Shown here one piece after another: positions 46,031 to 60,956 of a stretch of 64,000 bases of DNA. The first letter of the stretch is position 1, and every line of letters starts with the position of its first letter. Made by a program: the position numbers and the translations under genes. The notes under the pieces were generated by a model. That model was not told the DNA's origin. It ran no database searches and worked only from the letters and a program-made list of their open reading frames with translations. Location: assembly GCA_021797735.1 (NCBI GenBank), contig JAJZZE010000033.1, forward strand, positions 16,931 to 80,930, read 5' to 3'. Source of the stretch: Thermoplasmata archaeon. Its GTDB lineage: Archaea; Thermoplasmatota; Thermoplasmata; Thermoplasmatales; Thermoplasmataceae.

Positions 46031-47776
46031 ATGGCAGTTAACGAAAATGAGAAAGTCATAAAGAATAGTCTAAAACAGGACAAAAGATTAAGAAAAGCCT
46101 TAACTACGTGGGATCTGTATTTTTTGAGTCTCGGTGGTATAATTGGGTCTGGATGGTTGTTTGCAGCGGCTGCAGCATCAAGTACTGCAGGTCCGGCAGC
46201 AATAATATCATGGCTCATAGGTGGAATAATTGTTCTATTCATAGCCTTAGTATATGCAGAACTTGGATCAATGATTCCGAGATCCGGTGCTATTAGTAGA
46301 TACGGTCATTACTCACATGGTGGTGTCGCCGGTCTATTTTTTGGATGGACATATTTCCTGTCGGCAGTATCTGTTCCGACAATAGAAGCAGAGGCAGTTA
46401 TAACATACGCAGGTTCGTACATACACGGTTTATCATACAGTGCGGTAAATCCATTATATCCGGCCGGGCCACCGTTACTGTTGCTCTCAGGATATGGTAT
46501 AGGACTTGCGGCAATACTTATAGTAGCATTCTTCGGGTTAAACTATATGGGTGTCAGATTAATGGGTAAAACCAATACGGGCATGACATGGTGGAAGCTT
46601 ATAATACCTATAGGCACAATTATATTAATGGGTGCACTTGTATTCCACAGCTCAAATTTCAATAATCCGGCTCTCGGTGGTTTCCTTATAAAGGGGCACA
46701 CATCGTATATATTCCAGGCTGTCTCCACCGATGGAATTGTATTTGCATTCCTTGGATTCAGGCAGGCATTAGATTATGGAGGAGAGGCAAAAACACCGCA
46801 GAGGTCAATACCCAGGGCAACAATATTTTCAGTTTTAACCGGAATCGTGGTTTATGTATTATTACAGGTTATATTCATAGGTGCAATTAATCCTACAAAA
46901 CTTGCGGCTGCAGGTGGTTTCGGTGTAATATCGTCCGCAGCATCTGGTTATGCTTTTGATGTTGCATCAGCACCGTTTGCATTCCTTGCAAAGAGTTCTG
47001 GCATACTGATACTTGCAGTTTTAACGTATATATTATATGCAGATGCCTATGTATCTCCATCGGGGACATTAAATGTCTATGCAGGCACATCAACAAGAAC
47101 ATTATTCGGTTTAGCTGAGAATGGTTATTTCCCGGCTGCATTAGGAAAGGTAAACAAGAAAACAGGTGTCCCCGTATATCCAATATTAATATCCCTGATT
47201 ATCGGTTTAATATTCTTAGCACCATTCCCATCATGGTATGCACTGGTTGGTTTAATAACTGGAGCCACAGCATTCACATACATAGTTGGGGGTTCTGCAT
47301 TAATGGTATTCAGAAGGGAAGCTGATGAATTAAAAAGGCCATTTAAATTGCCATATGCAAAGATTCTGGCTCCAGTAGCATTTGTAGGGGCATCCCTAAT
47401 TGTTTACTGGACAGGCTGGCCTACTGTAGGTTATCTCTCAATAGGCATATTCCTTGGAATAGTTGTGTATTCAGTTATGCTTTTAACCCACAAGGTAAAC
47501 AATGTATTTACAGCACAGAATATAAAAGCCGGTTACTGGGTACCATTATATATAATAGTACTTGTAATACTATCATACCTGGGCGAAACAGGCTATGGAG
47601 GAACAAATGTATTTCCATACCCCTATGATTTTATAGTTGTAATACTGGTAGCAATAATATTCTATCTACTATCTATACATTCAGGATATAAAACGGAAGA
47701 AATATCAGATATAATAGAATCAGGAACACAGTATATAACAGAAGAGGAATCCACAGCACCAGCAGGAAAGAAATAA
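46031..47776 (+). CDS. APC-superfamily amino acid permease
   Basis: I start at ATG 46031 (MAVNENEK), about 24 nt after TTTATATATAAG; an upstream in-frame ATG at 45944 would place the TATA inside the gene. The 581-residue product has 12-14 membrane helices and the APC start pattern LTTWDLYFLSLGGIIGSGWL (about residues 25-44), with GGEAKTPQRSIPRATIFSVL (about 253-272) in the conserved cytosolic part. A charged 40-residue C-terminal tail follows the last helix. Native composition, unlike the permease at 29486. It imports amino acids by proton symport in an acid-living cell, where the proton gradient is steep. Confidence 0.88.
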   Translation: MAVNENEKVIKNSLKQDKRLRKALTTWDLYFLSLGGIIGSGWLFAAAAASSTAGPAAIISWLIGGIIVLFIALVYAELGSMIPRSGAISRYGHYSHGGVAGLFFGWTYFLSAVSVPTIEAEAVITYAGSYIHGLSYSAVNPLYPAGPPLLLLSGYGIGLAAILIVAFFGLNYMGVRLMGKTNTGMTWWKLIIPIGTIILMGALVFHSSNFNNPALGGFLIKGHTSYIFQAVSTDGIVFAFLGFRQALDYGGEAKTPQRSIPRATIFSVLTGIVVYVLLQVIFIGAINPTKLAAAGGFGVISSAASGYAFDVASAPFAFLAKSSGILILAVLTYILYADAYVSPSGTLNVYAGTSTRTLFGLAENGYFPAALGKVNKKTGVPVYPILISLIIGLIFLAPFPSWYALVGLITGATAFTYIVGGSALMVFRREADELKRPFKLPYAKILAPVAFVGASLIVYWTGWPTVGYLSIGIFLGIVVYSVMLLTHKVNNVFTAQNIKAGYWVPLYIIVLVILSYLGETGYGGTNVFPYPYDFIVVILVAIIFYLLSIHSGYKTEEISDIIESGTQYITEEESTAPAGKK

Positions 47777-47823
47777 ATTTATAATTTTATTTATTAAAAC
47801 TTTTAATTTTTTTTAAAAAATAT
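47777..47823. terminator. T/A-rich bidirectional transcription stop region
   Basis: Between the permease stop and the nusA stop lie runs of T and A (TTTTTTTTAAAAAA), suitable as an archaeal U-tract terminator for both converging transcripts. Confidence 0.45.
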
Positions 47824-48255
47824 TTATCTCTGTTTTATTATAACATTTTTAATTTTAAAATACCTGGCTATTGCATCCCTCATCAATTTAATATTTCTAC
47901 TATCCTTGCCGATAGCCTTTCCTATATTTTCAGGTGCTATTGCTATGAATACATTTGTTATATTCTCTTTCCAGATTAAATCTATCTCCCTGACATCATA
48001 TCTGTAAAATAGATTGTGTATAAATGTAAGTAAATCAGAGGAAAATTCTGCCATTATAATTCTTTTATTTATTTTGGTTTTTAAATCGGCAATTATGTTC
48101 TCATGTTTTTTAAAAACATCAGCTAATTTTCTTTCGCCGACAACAAAAAGAACCATCTCCTCATTCTCAAGGCATTCATATACATTTGTCCTGGCATAGC
48201 TCTCAAATAATTTTATATATCCCATTGTCTGGTTATCTACAGTTATTTCATTCAT
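47824..48255 (-). CDS. nusA: NusA-like KH-domain transcription factor
   Basis: The 143-residue archaeal NusA keeps two KH domains but not the N-terminal polymerase-binding part of bacterial NusA. VFIAIAPENIGKAIGKDSRN (about residues 106-125) has the second GXXG-like loop. It is the last gene of the RNA polymerase operon. The usual archaeal neighbours eL30 (before) and uS12 (after) are absent here; downstream is a T-rich stretch (47777-47823) serving as a bidirectional terminator. Confidence 0.92.
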   Translation of the reverse strand: MNEITVDNQTMGYIKLFESYARTNVYECLENEEMVLFVVGERKLADVFKKHENIIADLKTKINKRIIMAEFSSDLLTFIHNLFYRYDVREIDLIWKENITNVFIAIAPENIGKAIGKDSRNIKLMRDAIARYFKIKNVIIKQR

Positions 48256-48263
48256 GTTATCCC

Positions 48264-52437
<4,174 letters not shown>

Positions 52438-52441
<4 letters not shown>

Positions 52442-55400
52442 TTCATATCACCCAGTTCCAGTCTCATCGCAATTCCCATTGAACCAAGCTCATCACGCAT
52501 CAATTTGAATGCATAGCTTGTTTCTATAGGATATATATTTCCTGTGTTTCCGCATACAGGGCATCTTAGAGTACCCTTTCTGAAATCATAAATTGCTATG
52601 TGGCCGCATGTTGGGTTGCCACACACATATAAAATTGTACCATCACTCTGGTCCAGTAAACGGTCCTTTATTACCATTGAGGCACCGTGTGCAATTAATG
52701 TATCCCTCTCCATTTCACCGAAACGGAGTCCTCCCTGCCTGGATCTTCCCTCAGTCGGCTGTCTTGTTAATATCTGTACAGGCCCTCTGGATCTGGCATG
52801 GAATTTGCTTGCAACCATATGGTGCAGTTTCTGGTAATATATAACACCAATAAATATATCGACCTTGAATTTTTTACCCGTTATGCCATCATACATAACA
52901 TCATTTCCTGATTCCCTGAATCCATACTTCTTTAACTGTTCCCTTAAACTCTTTTCAGGTTCGCCATCAAATATGGTTGAGTCGATGTTTTCTCCACTCA
53001 TTGTTGATACCTTTGCACCCATCATTTCAAGTACATGCCCCAATGTCATTCTTGATGGTACTGAATGCGGGTTGAACAGTAAATCCGGTATTATTCCATC
53101 CTCTGTGAATGGCATATCCTCCTGTGGCACAACATGGCCTATAACTCCCTTCTGGCCATGCCTTGATGCGAATTTATCTCCGGGCTGCGGTATTCTATCA
53201 CTTCTTACCTTTACCTTTATTATTCTGCTATTGCTTTCTGAAACTGTCAGGAACACATTATCAACATAACCAGATTCTGTTGGCCTTACCGTTACCGATG
53301 ACTCTCTTCTCCTTAACGGTCCGAGTTTATCTGCATTTTCTTCCTCTAAGAATCTTGGTGGTGATGTTTTCCCCACTAAAACATCGGATCCCTCAACCCT
53401 TGATTCCGGATATATTATACCGTTTTCATCAAGATTTTTATAGAAATCCTCTGCCCTTGCACCGAGAACATCATGGCTTGGGATCTCAAATCTATCTTCC
53501 TGCCCACCGGGATATCTTCTCTCCTCGGCGGTATATGTCCTGAAGAAATCACTTCTCCCGAGGCCACGCTCTATTGATGCCTTATTCATTATAATTGCAT
53601 CCTGCATGTTATAACCATGGTATGATAGTATTGCAACCACAAAGTTCTGTCCTGCAGGTTTTCTCCTGTATTTTATGAAATCCATAACCTTGGTTGTTAC
53701 CAGTGGTATCTGGGGGTAATGCAGCAAATGTCCCCTTGTATCTGTCCTTATTCTGTAGTTTGATTGTGGCAAACCTATTGACTGTTTAATCATTGCAGAT
53801 GCTATTGTGATTCTTGGAGACGAATTATGTTCCGGATACGGGATTAACGATGCAACAACACCCAAAATCATTGATGCATCAATTTCACAGTGTGTATGAT
53901 CCTTTTCAATTAAATTCATTCCCTTAAAATGGGAATGGCATTTATCACATTCCAGTACTATATCATCGGATCCTGGATTTATCCATGTAACATAATTCCT
54001 GTATAATACTGCACCGCAGTTGGGGCATTTGTCTGGATAATTGAATGGATAAACCGATATATATGTGTTTTCTTCCTCCTCAGCATCCAGCCATTCTATT
54101 GCACCCTTATCCACGAGGTCAGTAATGGTATATTCTCCCATCTTTAATTTTTCAAGCATCTCCTCGTTCATTACGGTCTTACCATTCTTTACAACAAACA
54201 GTGGCCTTCTTAACCTTCCCCTGTCACAGTTTATAATAACCTCATTTGTATTTTTATCATACTTAACATTTACTTCATTTGATAATTTTCCTGATCTTCT
54301 TAAATCCCTTACTGTATCTGTAAGCATTACAGGGTCATCATGGTATCCGATGAAATCACCATTCAGGTATACCCTTCCTGAGAACTGTTCCTTTGTAACC
54401 TCATATATGTCAAAGTTCCTTAATTCCTCCATGACCATATCAGGATCTACACCCTGTGTAACATTTATGATCAGCGAGGCATTTTTTACTAAACCACAGT
54501 TCTGTCCCTCAGGTGTTTCATTCGGGCATATCCTTCCCCACTGTGTTGGGTGTAAATCCCTTGCCTCAAAGTGTGGCTGTGATCTTGTTAATGGTGATAT
54601 AATTCTTCTCAAATGGCTCAGTGTTGACATGTTTGATGTCCTGTCAAGCAACTGTGACACACCGGTTCTTCCACCTATCCAGTTGCCTGTTGCCATTGAA
54701 TGTAAAATTTTCTGTGTTAATAAATCCTGCCTTACCGCAGGCCTTAATCTTATTCCCCTCTTTTTATTGTATGTTTTTTCCAGCTGGTATTTTAAATCCT
54801 TCATCACAGACTGGAAGGCATTTCTAAATAGTTCATCCAGCAGATCTCCGGACAGTTTTATTCTTTTATTTGCATAATGATCCTTATCATCCACATGCCT
54901 TATCCCGAGATTTAATTCCAGTAATGACCTTGCCATCCTGCCAAGGTAAATTGCCTTTTTAAGCCTGTCAGAAACATCATCTCCAAGATGTGGCAGTAGG
55001 GCACGGTCAAGCATCTGTGTTATTTTTTTATCCCTGAATTCCTTTGCCTGTCCTGCGGCAAATCTTTTTTCCAGATATGAAATTGCATCTTCATTATTAT
55101 TAACACCATTGGGCGGCAGTATTTTCGGGTTTTTTGAATCCTCTATATTTGCATATATGATTGGATCCATTCTCATATCTGAATATATTGAATCATGAAT
55201 ATCCACATCCTTATCAATGCCAAGTGCCTTCATCAGTATTGCTAATGGTATGGTTCCTGCAACGGTTGGTATTGAAACGTTAATTATACCATCGCTTCCC
55301 TTCTCCATTGATATTAAAGCCCTGAAACCACCTCTCTGTGAAAATATTTTTGCAACCTCAACCCTGCTATCATACTTTTCCTCATATTCAACCAGAATTT

Positions 55401-56025
55401 TATTTGGAGCCAGGTCTTCAAGAGAAACTATTACCCTTTCAGATCCACCAATTATAAAGTATCCCCCGGGATCCGTTGGGTCCTCATCAACATATCTTAA
55501 TTTTTCTTCCTTTGTTGCATTTATTGGACCATTATTTTTTTCTATATACTGATCCAGGTTCTCCTTGGACAGTGTACATATCTTTGATCTTACCATTACG
55601 GGTATTTCACCAATTTTTATTGTATTTATATCCTTCTCTATGCCATCCTCAACGATTTTTAATCTCAGCATTATGGGTGACATATAGTTTAAATCCCTTA
55701 ATCTCGCTTCCTGCGGTGTTATCTGGTTTGATGCACCTGATGCTTCTTTTATTTCCGGTCTTTCTACCCATATTGTGGGATCACCTGTGGGTTTACCATT
55801 ATCCAGTTCACGGCCGAAATATATTTTTATTTCCTTACCGCGTGTTTTTGCGGAATCAAGTTCAATAACTCCGGGTTCAGCATCATCTGAAATTTTGGTC
55901 TCATCTACAATCTGCTGCATAATATTATCCGGATTGGTTTTTGAAGCATAAAAATAATTTATTGAATCAATCTGATAATTTACAACGCTTTCTGCCTTAA
56001 AAAATGCATCTAAAATTGGGTTCAT
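52438..56025 (-). CDS. rpoB: RNA polymerase subunit B (unsplit)
   Basis: The 1,195-residue protein is a single-piece B subunit; many euryarchaea split it into B' and B''. Landmarks: [16 protein letters not shown] (about residues 509-524), [13 protein letters not shown] (about 961-973), CPNCGAVLY...CDKCH zinc site and the final CGNPTCGH...CPVCG. Unsplit B is consistent with Thermoplasmatales. It follows rpoH by 0 bases. Confidence 0.97.
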
Positions 56026-56286
56026 CTAAATCACACTCTTAACAACAACTCTATAATACTCATAATAGCCTGCCGTGGGGCTTTTCCGTATAATTTTTAT
56101 AATTCTTCCCGGTTCGAGTTTACCGTGGATTTCCTCCAGAGCCTTAATAGCAGGATCGTTTATACTGATCTTTGGTAAATTATCTCTGGCAATATTAAGT
56201 TTCTTTAGAACACTCATCTCCTCATCCACCGGTACCAAATGATGCTCCGGTACAATTTCGTGCTCAAGCACATTGAACTTACTCAT
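56026..56286 (-). CDS. rpoH: RNA polymerase subunit H (RPB5-like)
   Basis: An 86-residue archaeal RpoH: VLEHEIVPEHHLVPVDEEMS (about residues 6-25), SINDPAIKALEEIHGKLEPG (about 41-60) and YYEYYRVVV at the end. First protein gene of the polymerase operon. It starts 12 bases after tRNA-Lys on the same strand, so it is probably transcribed from the tRNA promoter. Confidence 0.96.
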   Translation of the reverse strand: MSKFNVLEHEIVPEHHLVPVDEEMSVLKKLNIARDNLPKISINDPAIKALEEIHGKLEPGRIIKIIRKSPTAGYYEYYRVVVKSVI

Positions 56287-56298
56287 ATCCTCACCTAA

Positions 56299-56372
56299 CG
56301 GGTCCGAGGGGGTTTGAACCCCTGACCGCCTGGTTAAAAGCCAGACGCTCTACCTAGCTGAGCTACGGACCC
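56299..56372 (-). tRNA. tRNA-Lys (TTT)
   Basis: The minus strand gives a 74-nt cloverleaf: acceptor GGGTCCG/CGGACCC with discriminator G, D arm TAGCTCAGCTAGGTAGAGC, anticodon arm TCTGGCTTTTAACCAGG with anticodon TTT, and T arm AGGGGTTCAAACCCCCT. There is no intron and CCA is not encoded. GGATTATATTTATC about 30 nt upstream is the likely promoter for both the tRNA and the rpo operon. Confidence 0.95.
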
Positions 56373-56571
56373 ACAATATGTAGTCAGCTATATTACTCAG
56401 ATAAATATAATCCTTTTGTATTATGATATTACTCAATAGTATTTTTAATTTATTGTTTTACCCGGGAATTATCTTGCCGGCATTTTTTAACTATCAGGTA
56501 CCAATATATTCTGTTTATGAATTTTCTAATATTCTCCACAGGTATCATAGCCCTTTAATAGTTTTCTACAT

Positions 56572-57114
56572 TTAGTGAATAAGAGGTATATCATCATCTG
56601 ATTTATAAAGGTCTGTACCACATTTCTTAATCAAAACCTCTTCTAAGTATTTTTCTTTACTGGCTAAGCCAATAAATCTATTTTTCTGTTTTTTTATTAA
56701 ATGTTCCATTTTTTTTATAATAGCATGTGTATCTTTATAAATATAGATTACATAATGAATCTTTTTATATTTATAACAATTTTCATTAAGCAATTTTTTT
56801 ATTTCTTCAAACGCCTTTTTAGTGCCATCATATTTACTACGCACGCTTTCCATAATATCTGATATTTCTTCCTCTTTTTCCGTATTTTTTGTATATTTCA
56901 ACTCTATAAAAAATATATATTCATCATTAATTAATATGGAATCACAGTGTTTCTGGTTATTATATGTTTTACCGTCTAATTTTTCCACATTAATTATAAG
57001 ATTTAACGGGCCTTTATAAACAAGTCCACACTTATTCTCACATATTTCAACACTGTTTGAATCTTTACGTGACCCAATTAAAAGTCCATCATTGCTAATT
57101 TTTATCACCATCAT
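56572..57114 (-). CDS. PD-(D/E)XK nuclease-like protein
   Basis: The 180-residue protein has Asp58 in KHCDSILIND and Glu71-X-Lys73 in YIFFIELKYTK, the D-X12-ExK geometry of the PD-(D/E)XK nuclease core, followed by a Lys/Glu-rich helix and a strand IHYVIYIYKDTHAIIKKMEH. The N-terminal part is unassigned. It is encoded with the upstream AAA ATPase (20-base overlap), so the two likely work as an ATPase-nuclease pair, in the manner of anti-phage systems; this is inference. The 199-bp gap to tRNA-Lys (56373-56571) shows only a repeated ATATTACTCA. Confidence 0.65.
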   Translation of the reverse strand: MMVIKISNDGLLIGSRKDSNSVEICENKCGLVYKGPLNLIINVEKLDGKTYNNQKHCDSILINDEYIFFIELKYTKNTEKEEEISDIMESVRSKYDGTKKAFEEIKKLLNENCYKYKKIHYVIYIYKDTHAIIKKMEHLIKKQKNRFIGLASKEKYLEEVLIKKCGTDLYKSDDDIPLIH

Positions 57115-58744
57115 TTTTTAGAGAGTTGAATGCCCAGTTAAACAGGTCATCTATTACATCTGTTATTCCGGGAATATTATTTTTCATATTATTTTCGCTT
57201 ACCTCCTGGGAATTACCCTTGTCAATATAATAAAAAACTAATTCATCTTCCGGTCTCTTGGCCAGGGCACGGAATGAATCTTTAGGTATTTCCTCCTTAT
57301 ATATTTTCTTTACTAACTCTATTATCTCTGATTCTTTTATATTATTGGTTATGATATGCTGTATAACGAATGCCATAGTATCGCTATGTGTTGAGAAAAT
57401 TATCTTTATGTTCATTTTTCTGGAAATGTATATTAGAAATATGCCCATTATAATCTGTGTGGTTATATGTAACTGTGCTTCCGGCTCTTCTATTATAATT
57501 AAATCATTCGCATCCGATGATATTACTGGCAGCATTATTCCTGTAATCTCTTCTACCATTGCCGAAGATAGGTTTAAGCTTATTGAGCTATCTTTTGAAT
57601 ATCTATATTTTAATTCACCACTATTCTTATCGTTTTCTATGTTACCCCGCATTATTACTTCAAAAAATCGTTTGATATCATCATCAAGATCTTTAAGTGA
57701 AGATTTACCAGCATTCAGCCATTTAAAATAGGTTGAAAATGGGGCATTTTTAAGATTGCTTAAAACATCTAAAGCCTCCATAGGTCCATAAATATCTCCC
57801 GCCGAATTGTTAAAAAGTTGAACTATGATATTTCTCCCATATGGTATGAATTTAACAGAACTTAATCCGGATATATCTAAAATAGCTGATTTAAGGTTGG
57901 TAAGATAAAAATCTATAAGATAATCAACTATCCTTGATGTCATTTCAGATATAAAGATACTTGTATATGGGAAATCATGATAAACTAACATAGGATTTCT
58001 GCCTGTTATATAAGGTTCTCCAAAAATAATTTGATTTGATTCATTTTTATCCGCAATTAATTTTAAATTAAAGTTTGCACTTATCCCCTTTTCAGAAAAG
58101 TTGAATTTTACATTTTCAGGATTTACCTTTAATGGATATTTTCTTAATGCCCTGCTTATTTTATAATATTCCTCCGGGTTACCAGTTCTGGCCAGAAAAT
58201 ATGTAAATACATTTCTTTTATCCTGTTCCGCATATACTTTTACGCCTTCTGGGCTCTCTGATATCGCCTCTTTTATTAATGTATTAATGTTTTTTCCGTT
58301 GACCTTTATAGCACCTAACTTACCGGTATTCACGTAATCCGTTAATGTTTTTTTAAAAACCGATTTTATTATATTCATTATACCATCGGATTTTAATTTA
58401 TAATTAAGTTCTATCTCCTGATTGTATAGAGTTATGTTATCATGGGTGCTGGCCTTAACATGTTCTGACACAATGTTTTTAATTTCTTCTTCTATAGATT
58501 TATTCATGTTTGTAACTTCAAATTTAGCTACTTCATCAGGAAGAACGTTTTTTCTGATCATGCTCTTAATTTCCTGATACCGTTTGTCATCAAGCAGCTG
58601 AAAAAACCAGTATATAGACCTTAAAACGTAACCTTTTCCCGTATTTGGCAAACCTAAAATGCCCGTTAAATCTTTTATATTAAAGGATGCATGTTTAATG
58701 CTTCCGATTTCTTCTATTTTAATTTTAATTCCATTTTCCACCAT
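57095..58744 (-). CDS. OLD/AAA_15-like ABC-type ATPase
   Basis: The 549-residue protein has an ABC/SMC-type ATPase divided by a long middle part: Walker A GLPNTGKG (about residues 31-38), signature-like SLNLSSAMVEEITGIMLPV (about 385-403), Walker B DLIIIEEPEAQLH (about 412-424) and H motif IIFSTHSDTMAF (about 445-456). The layout matches AAA_15/OLD-type ATPases of defence systems, but there is no TOPRIM domain at the C-terminus. The next gene encodes a PD-(D/E)XK-like nuclease and overlaps it by 20 bases. AT-rich composition and lack of ties to neighbours suggest an accessory gene. Confidence 0.8.
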   Translation of the reverse strand: MVENGIKIKIEEIGSIKHASFNIKDLTGILGLPNTGKGYVLRSIYWFFQLLDDKRYQEIKSMIRKNVLPDEVAKFEVTNMNKSIEEEIKNIVSEHVKASTHDNITLYNQEIELNYKLKSDGIMNIIKSVFKKTLTDYVNTGKLGAIKVNGKNINTLIKEAISESPEGVKVYAEQDKRNVFTYFLARTGNPEEYYKISRALRKYPLKVNPENVKFNFSEKGISANFNLKLIADKNESNQIIFGEPYITGRNPMLVYHDFPYTSIFISEMTSRIVDYLIDFYLTNLKSAILDISGLSSVKFIPYGRNIIVQLFNNSAGDIYGPMEALDVLSNLKNAPFSTYFKWLNAGKSSLKDLDDDIKRFFEVIMRGNIENDKNSGELKYRYSKDSSISLNLSSAMVEEITGIMLPVISSDANDLIIIEEPEAQLHITTQIIMGIFLIYISRKMNIKIIFSTHSDTMAFVIQHIITNNIKESEIIELVKKIYKEEIPKDSFRALAKRPEDELVFYYIDKGNSQEVSENNMKNNIPGITDVIDDLFNWAFNSLKNDGDKN

Positions 58745-59088
58745 ATGTAAGCACTTATTTTCTTAATAGATTATAATGAGGTATATTTATGTATTTACCT
58801 AATTAACAGGCTCTTTGCATGTCTTACAGAAGGAAACACCATCAAATATGCAGAGTTATACCATAAGAGATGAGGAATTGAAAATGGTTATCTGGAGAAA
58901 AAAACACGTTCACCAGATATTGAAATACGATATTTCCCATTCTTTTTCTCAGCCCTTCTCTATAATATATGACTATTCATAAACCTGATCAGGCAAAACA
59001 CCGGAGATCTATAGGAATTGTGTATTATATCAACAGATATACAGAGGGTCTGATAATGCTGTATGTATAATTATTTCAGAAAATTGTT
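58745..59088. other. Intergenic region without a recognisable gene
   Basis: This 344-bp gap holds the ATPase promoter (ATTATAATC on the minus strand near 58773) and no supported gene. A short ATCTGGAGAA...TTCACCAGAT pair at 58892-58919 could form a hairpin. Frames contain many stops. Confidence 0.4.
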
Positions 59089-59685
59089 TCAGACCAATTT
59101 TAATTTCTTCAGGTTACTTAAATAATTAAGACCATCGGTAGTCAATTTATACTTGATGTTGCTGGATTCTTCCATGGCTTCAAGTATATTTTCCCTAACC
59201 ATATCAGATAAAACCCTGAGAGCGTATTCATAGTTTAAATTGCATTTGTATATTATATGTGTTATATTGAGGTAGCCGGTATCCGATATTGTATTCAGGA
59301 TATCCCTCTTTATATCCTCCCTGGATCTTCTTGAATTTTTTAGTAATTTTGTTTTTGTGGTTTTAGGAAGTACCATTGATAGTTCAACGCCCCCATCACT
59401 GAATTTAAGAGATTTTACCAGTTTTATTCCAAGGCTGCTGCACATCCTTTTAATATCGGAATTAATGATGCCCGTGTAAATAGCAATTTTTACATCTGTT
59501 TCATAGTTTGTAATATTGAGGTTCTTAAGAATATTAATCTTATCAATTATTGTTCCATACAGCGGTATAATAAGCATATACTTATCCTCATCATCGTATT
59601 TTAATATTCTGTATCTCCCATCTACCTTGCAGGCAAAAAATTTTATTTTGTTACAGGTGCTATTATTGATTTCCATGACATTCAA
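59089..59685 (-). CDS. Winged-helix regulator (HTH_45-like C-terminus)
   Basis: The 198-residue protein has an unassigned N-terminal half with strands and a Cys/Ser-rich segment (IKRMCSSLGIKLVK) and a C-terminal winged helix: SRRSREDIKRDILNTISDTG (about residues 117-136), then LNITHIIYKCNLNYEYALRV (about 138-157) and a wing ending YKLTTDGLNYLSNL. The pattern matches archaeal HTH_45 regulators. Its target is unknown; the next divergent gene is another regulator with its own TATA. Confidence 0.65.
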   Translation of the reverse strand: MNVMEINNSTCNKIKFFACKVDGRYRILKYDDEDKYMLIIPLYGTIIDKINILKNLNITNYETDVKIAIYTGIINSDIKRMCSSLGIKLVKSLKFSDGGVELSMVLPKTTKTKLLKNSRRSREDIKRDILNTISDTGYLNITHIIYKCNLNYEYALRVLSDMVRENILEAMEESSNIKYKLTTDGLNYLSNLKKLKLV

Positions 59686-59770
59686 GCATGTCAGAGCATA
59701 TTAATATTCCTTACCCAACATGTAGTAGGAAAATACACAAATGTTTAATATATATACAGTATTATAAATC

Positions 59771-60694
59771 ATGGATAAAATTTCACGTGAAATTTTCAGA
59801 TTCTGGAATATAAACAGAGAGAAAAATCTGCTGATACCAACACCGTATAGGATATCAGAATTTTTAGGCGTTTTACCCAAAACAGTTTATAAAAGCTGGG
59901 ATAAACTGTTCTCCACAGGATTTATACAGAAAATCATACTAATACCCTCGGATAAAATTGCCAGGAGGGAGCATGTTCTGGTAACCTCCATTAACAACTG
60001 CTTTCCCATAAAAATTATAGGTTCTATAAAGAAAACATATTTTCTGGAGATGCTGCATGCCGTGCATATATACTATACACAGAATGTCCCCGCCCCTATT
60101 GATGGGGGCAGGTCTATATACTCCCTGGAGGTTATAAATTCATCCAGGGCAATTGCACTTGACCAGGCAGTGAACATTATGAATGGCATTGCCAGTAATG
60201 ATGACATGCTCATAGCAGGGGAAAGGAAATACTGTGCAGAAAAGCTTGATAATATTACAGGGCAGATCATATCTGCAATTGCATATAAGGATTTATACAA
60301 AATTAAGTTTAAGGAAATTGCGGACAAACTGAATGTATCACCCAGAACTATTAGCCGGAAATTTGAGGACATTATGTTGAAGGGGTATTTAGTAAACTTT
60401 CCCATTTTAGACCAGTCCAAACTTTCAGGATACAATATATTTGTTTCAAGCATTTTTAATACAGGCATAACCTCACCGGATGAACTCCTTGATAAACTTT
60501 CAGGGCTATCCATGGCATATGGTAAATATCTGTTCTACCAGTTTGCCACCAGGTATATAAATATACTTTTCTACTATAAGACCATGGAAGAACTGGATAC
60601 TATTATAGTGGAACTTGGTAGCCTCTTTTCAAGTATTATTATCTCAACAAGGTTCAGCACATATTTCAATGATAATGTTATCCTTGATATGTAA
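59771..60694 (+). CDS. Archaeal transcriptional regulator with two helix-turn-helix motifs
   Basis: The 307-residue protein has a helix-turn-helix near the N-terminus (PYRISEFLGVLPKTVYKSWD, about residues 25-44) and another in the middle (LYKIKFKEIADKLNVSPRTI, about 177-196, followed by SRKFEDIMLKGYL), with regions of unknown role between and after. It is probably DNA-binding and Lrp/TrmB-like in style; the effector is unknown. TTTAATATATATA lies about 20-28 nt before the ATG, so the transcript is probably leaderless. Confidence 0.6.
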   Translation: MDKISREIFRFWNINREKNLLIPTPYRISEFLGVLPKTVYKSWDKLFSTGFIQKIILIPSDKIARREHVLVTSINNCFPIKIIGSIKKTYFLEMLHAVHIYYTQNVPAPIDGGRSIYSLEVINSSRAIALDQAVNIMNGIASNDDMLIAGERKYCAEKLDNITGQIISAIAYKDLYKIKFKEIADKLNVSPRTISRKFEDIMLKGYLVNFPILDQSKLSGYNIFVSSIFNTGITSPDELLDKLSGLSMAYGKYLFYQFATRYINILFYYKTMEELDTIIVELGSLFSSIIISTRFSTYFNDNVILDM

Positions 60695-60956
60695 TTTTAC
60701 CGGTACGTATTTCTGATTTTATTATTTTTATTTTACCAGATGAACTTGCCATACTGCTATTTGGGGGAATTTCTATTATATGAATTCTACTGGAAATATA
60801 GGAAAATTTAAAATTTCCCTCAATTCCATCATAAAAAATAATGGCGGATAATCACCATGGCTGCAATCAATGGCATTATTTGCTGTTCTGATATATTCTC
60901 CAGAAACACTAAAATGTTTATATAAAAACTTTAATACGTTTTATAAATATTGTAAT

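Noticed and set aside
56373..58744. Integrase-type island attached to the tRNA-Lys 3' end
   Set aside because: The accessory genes lie on the 5' side of the tRNA, no integrase is present and no 3' tRNA fragment repeat was found.
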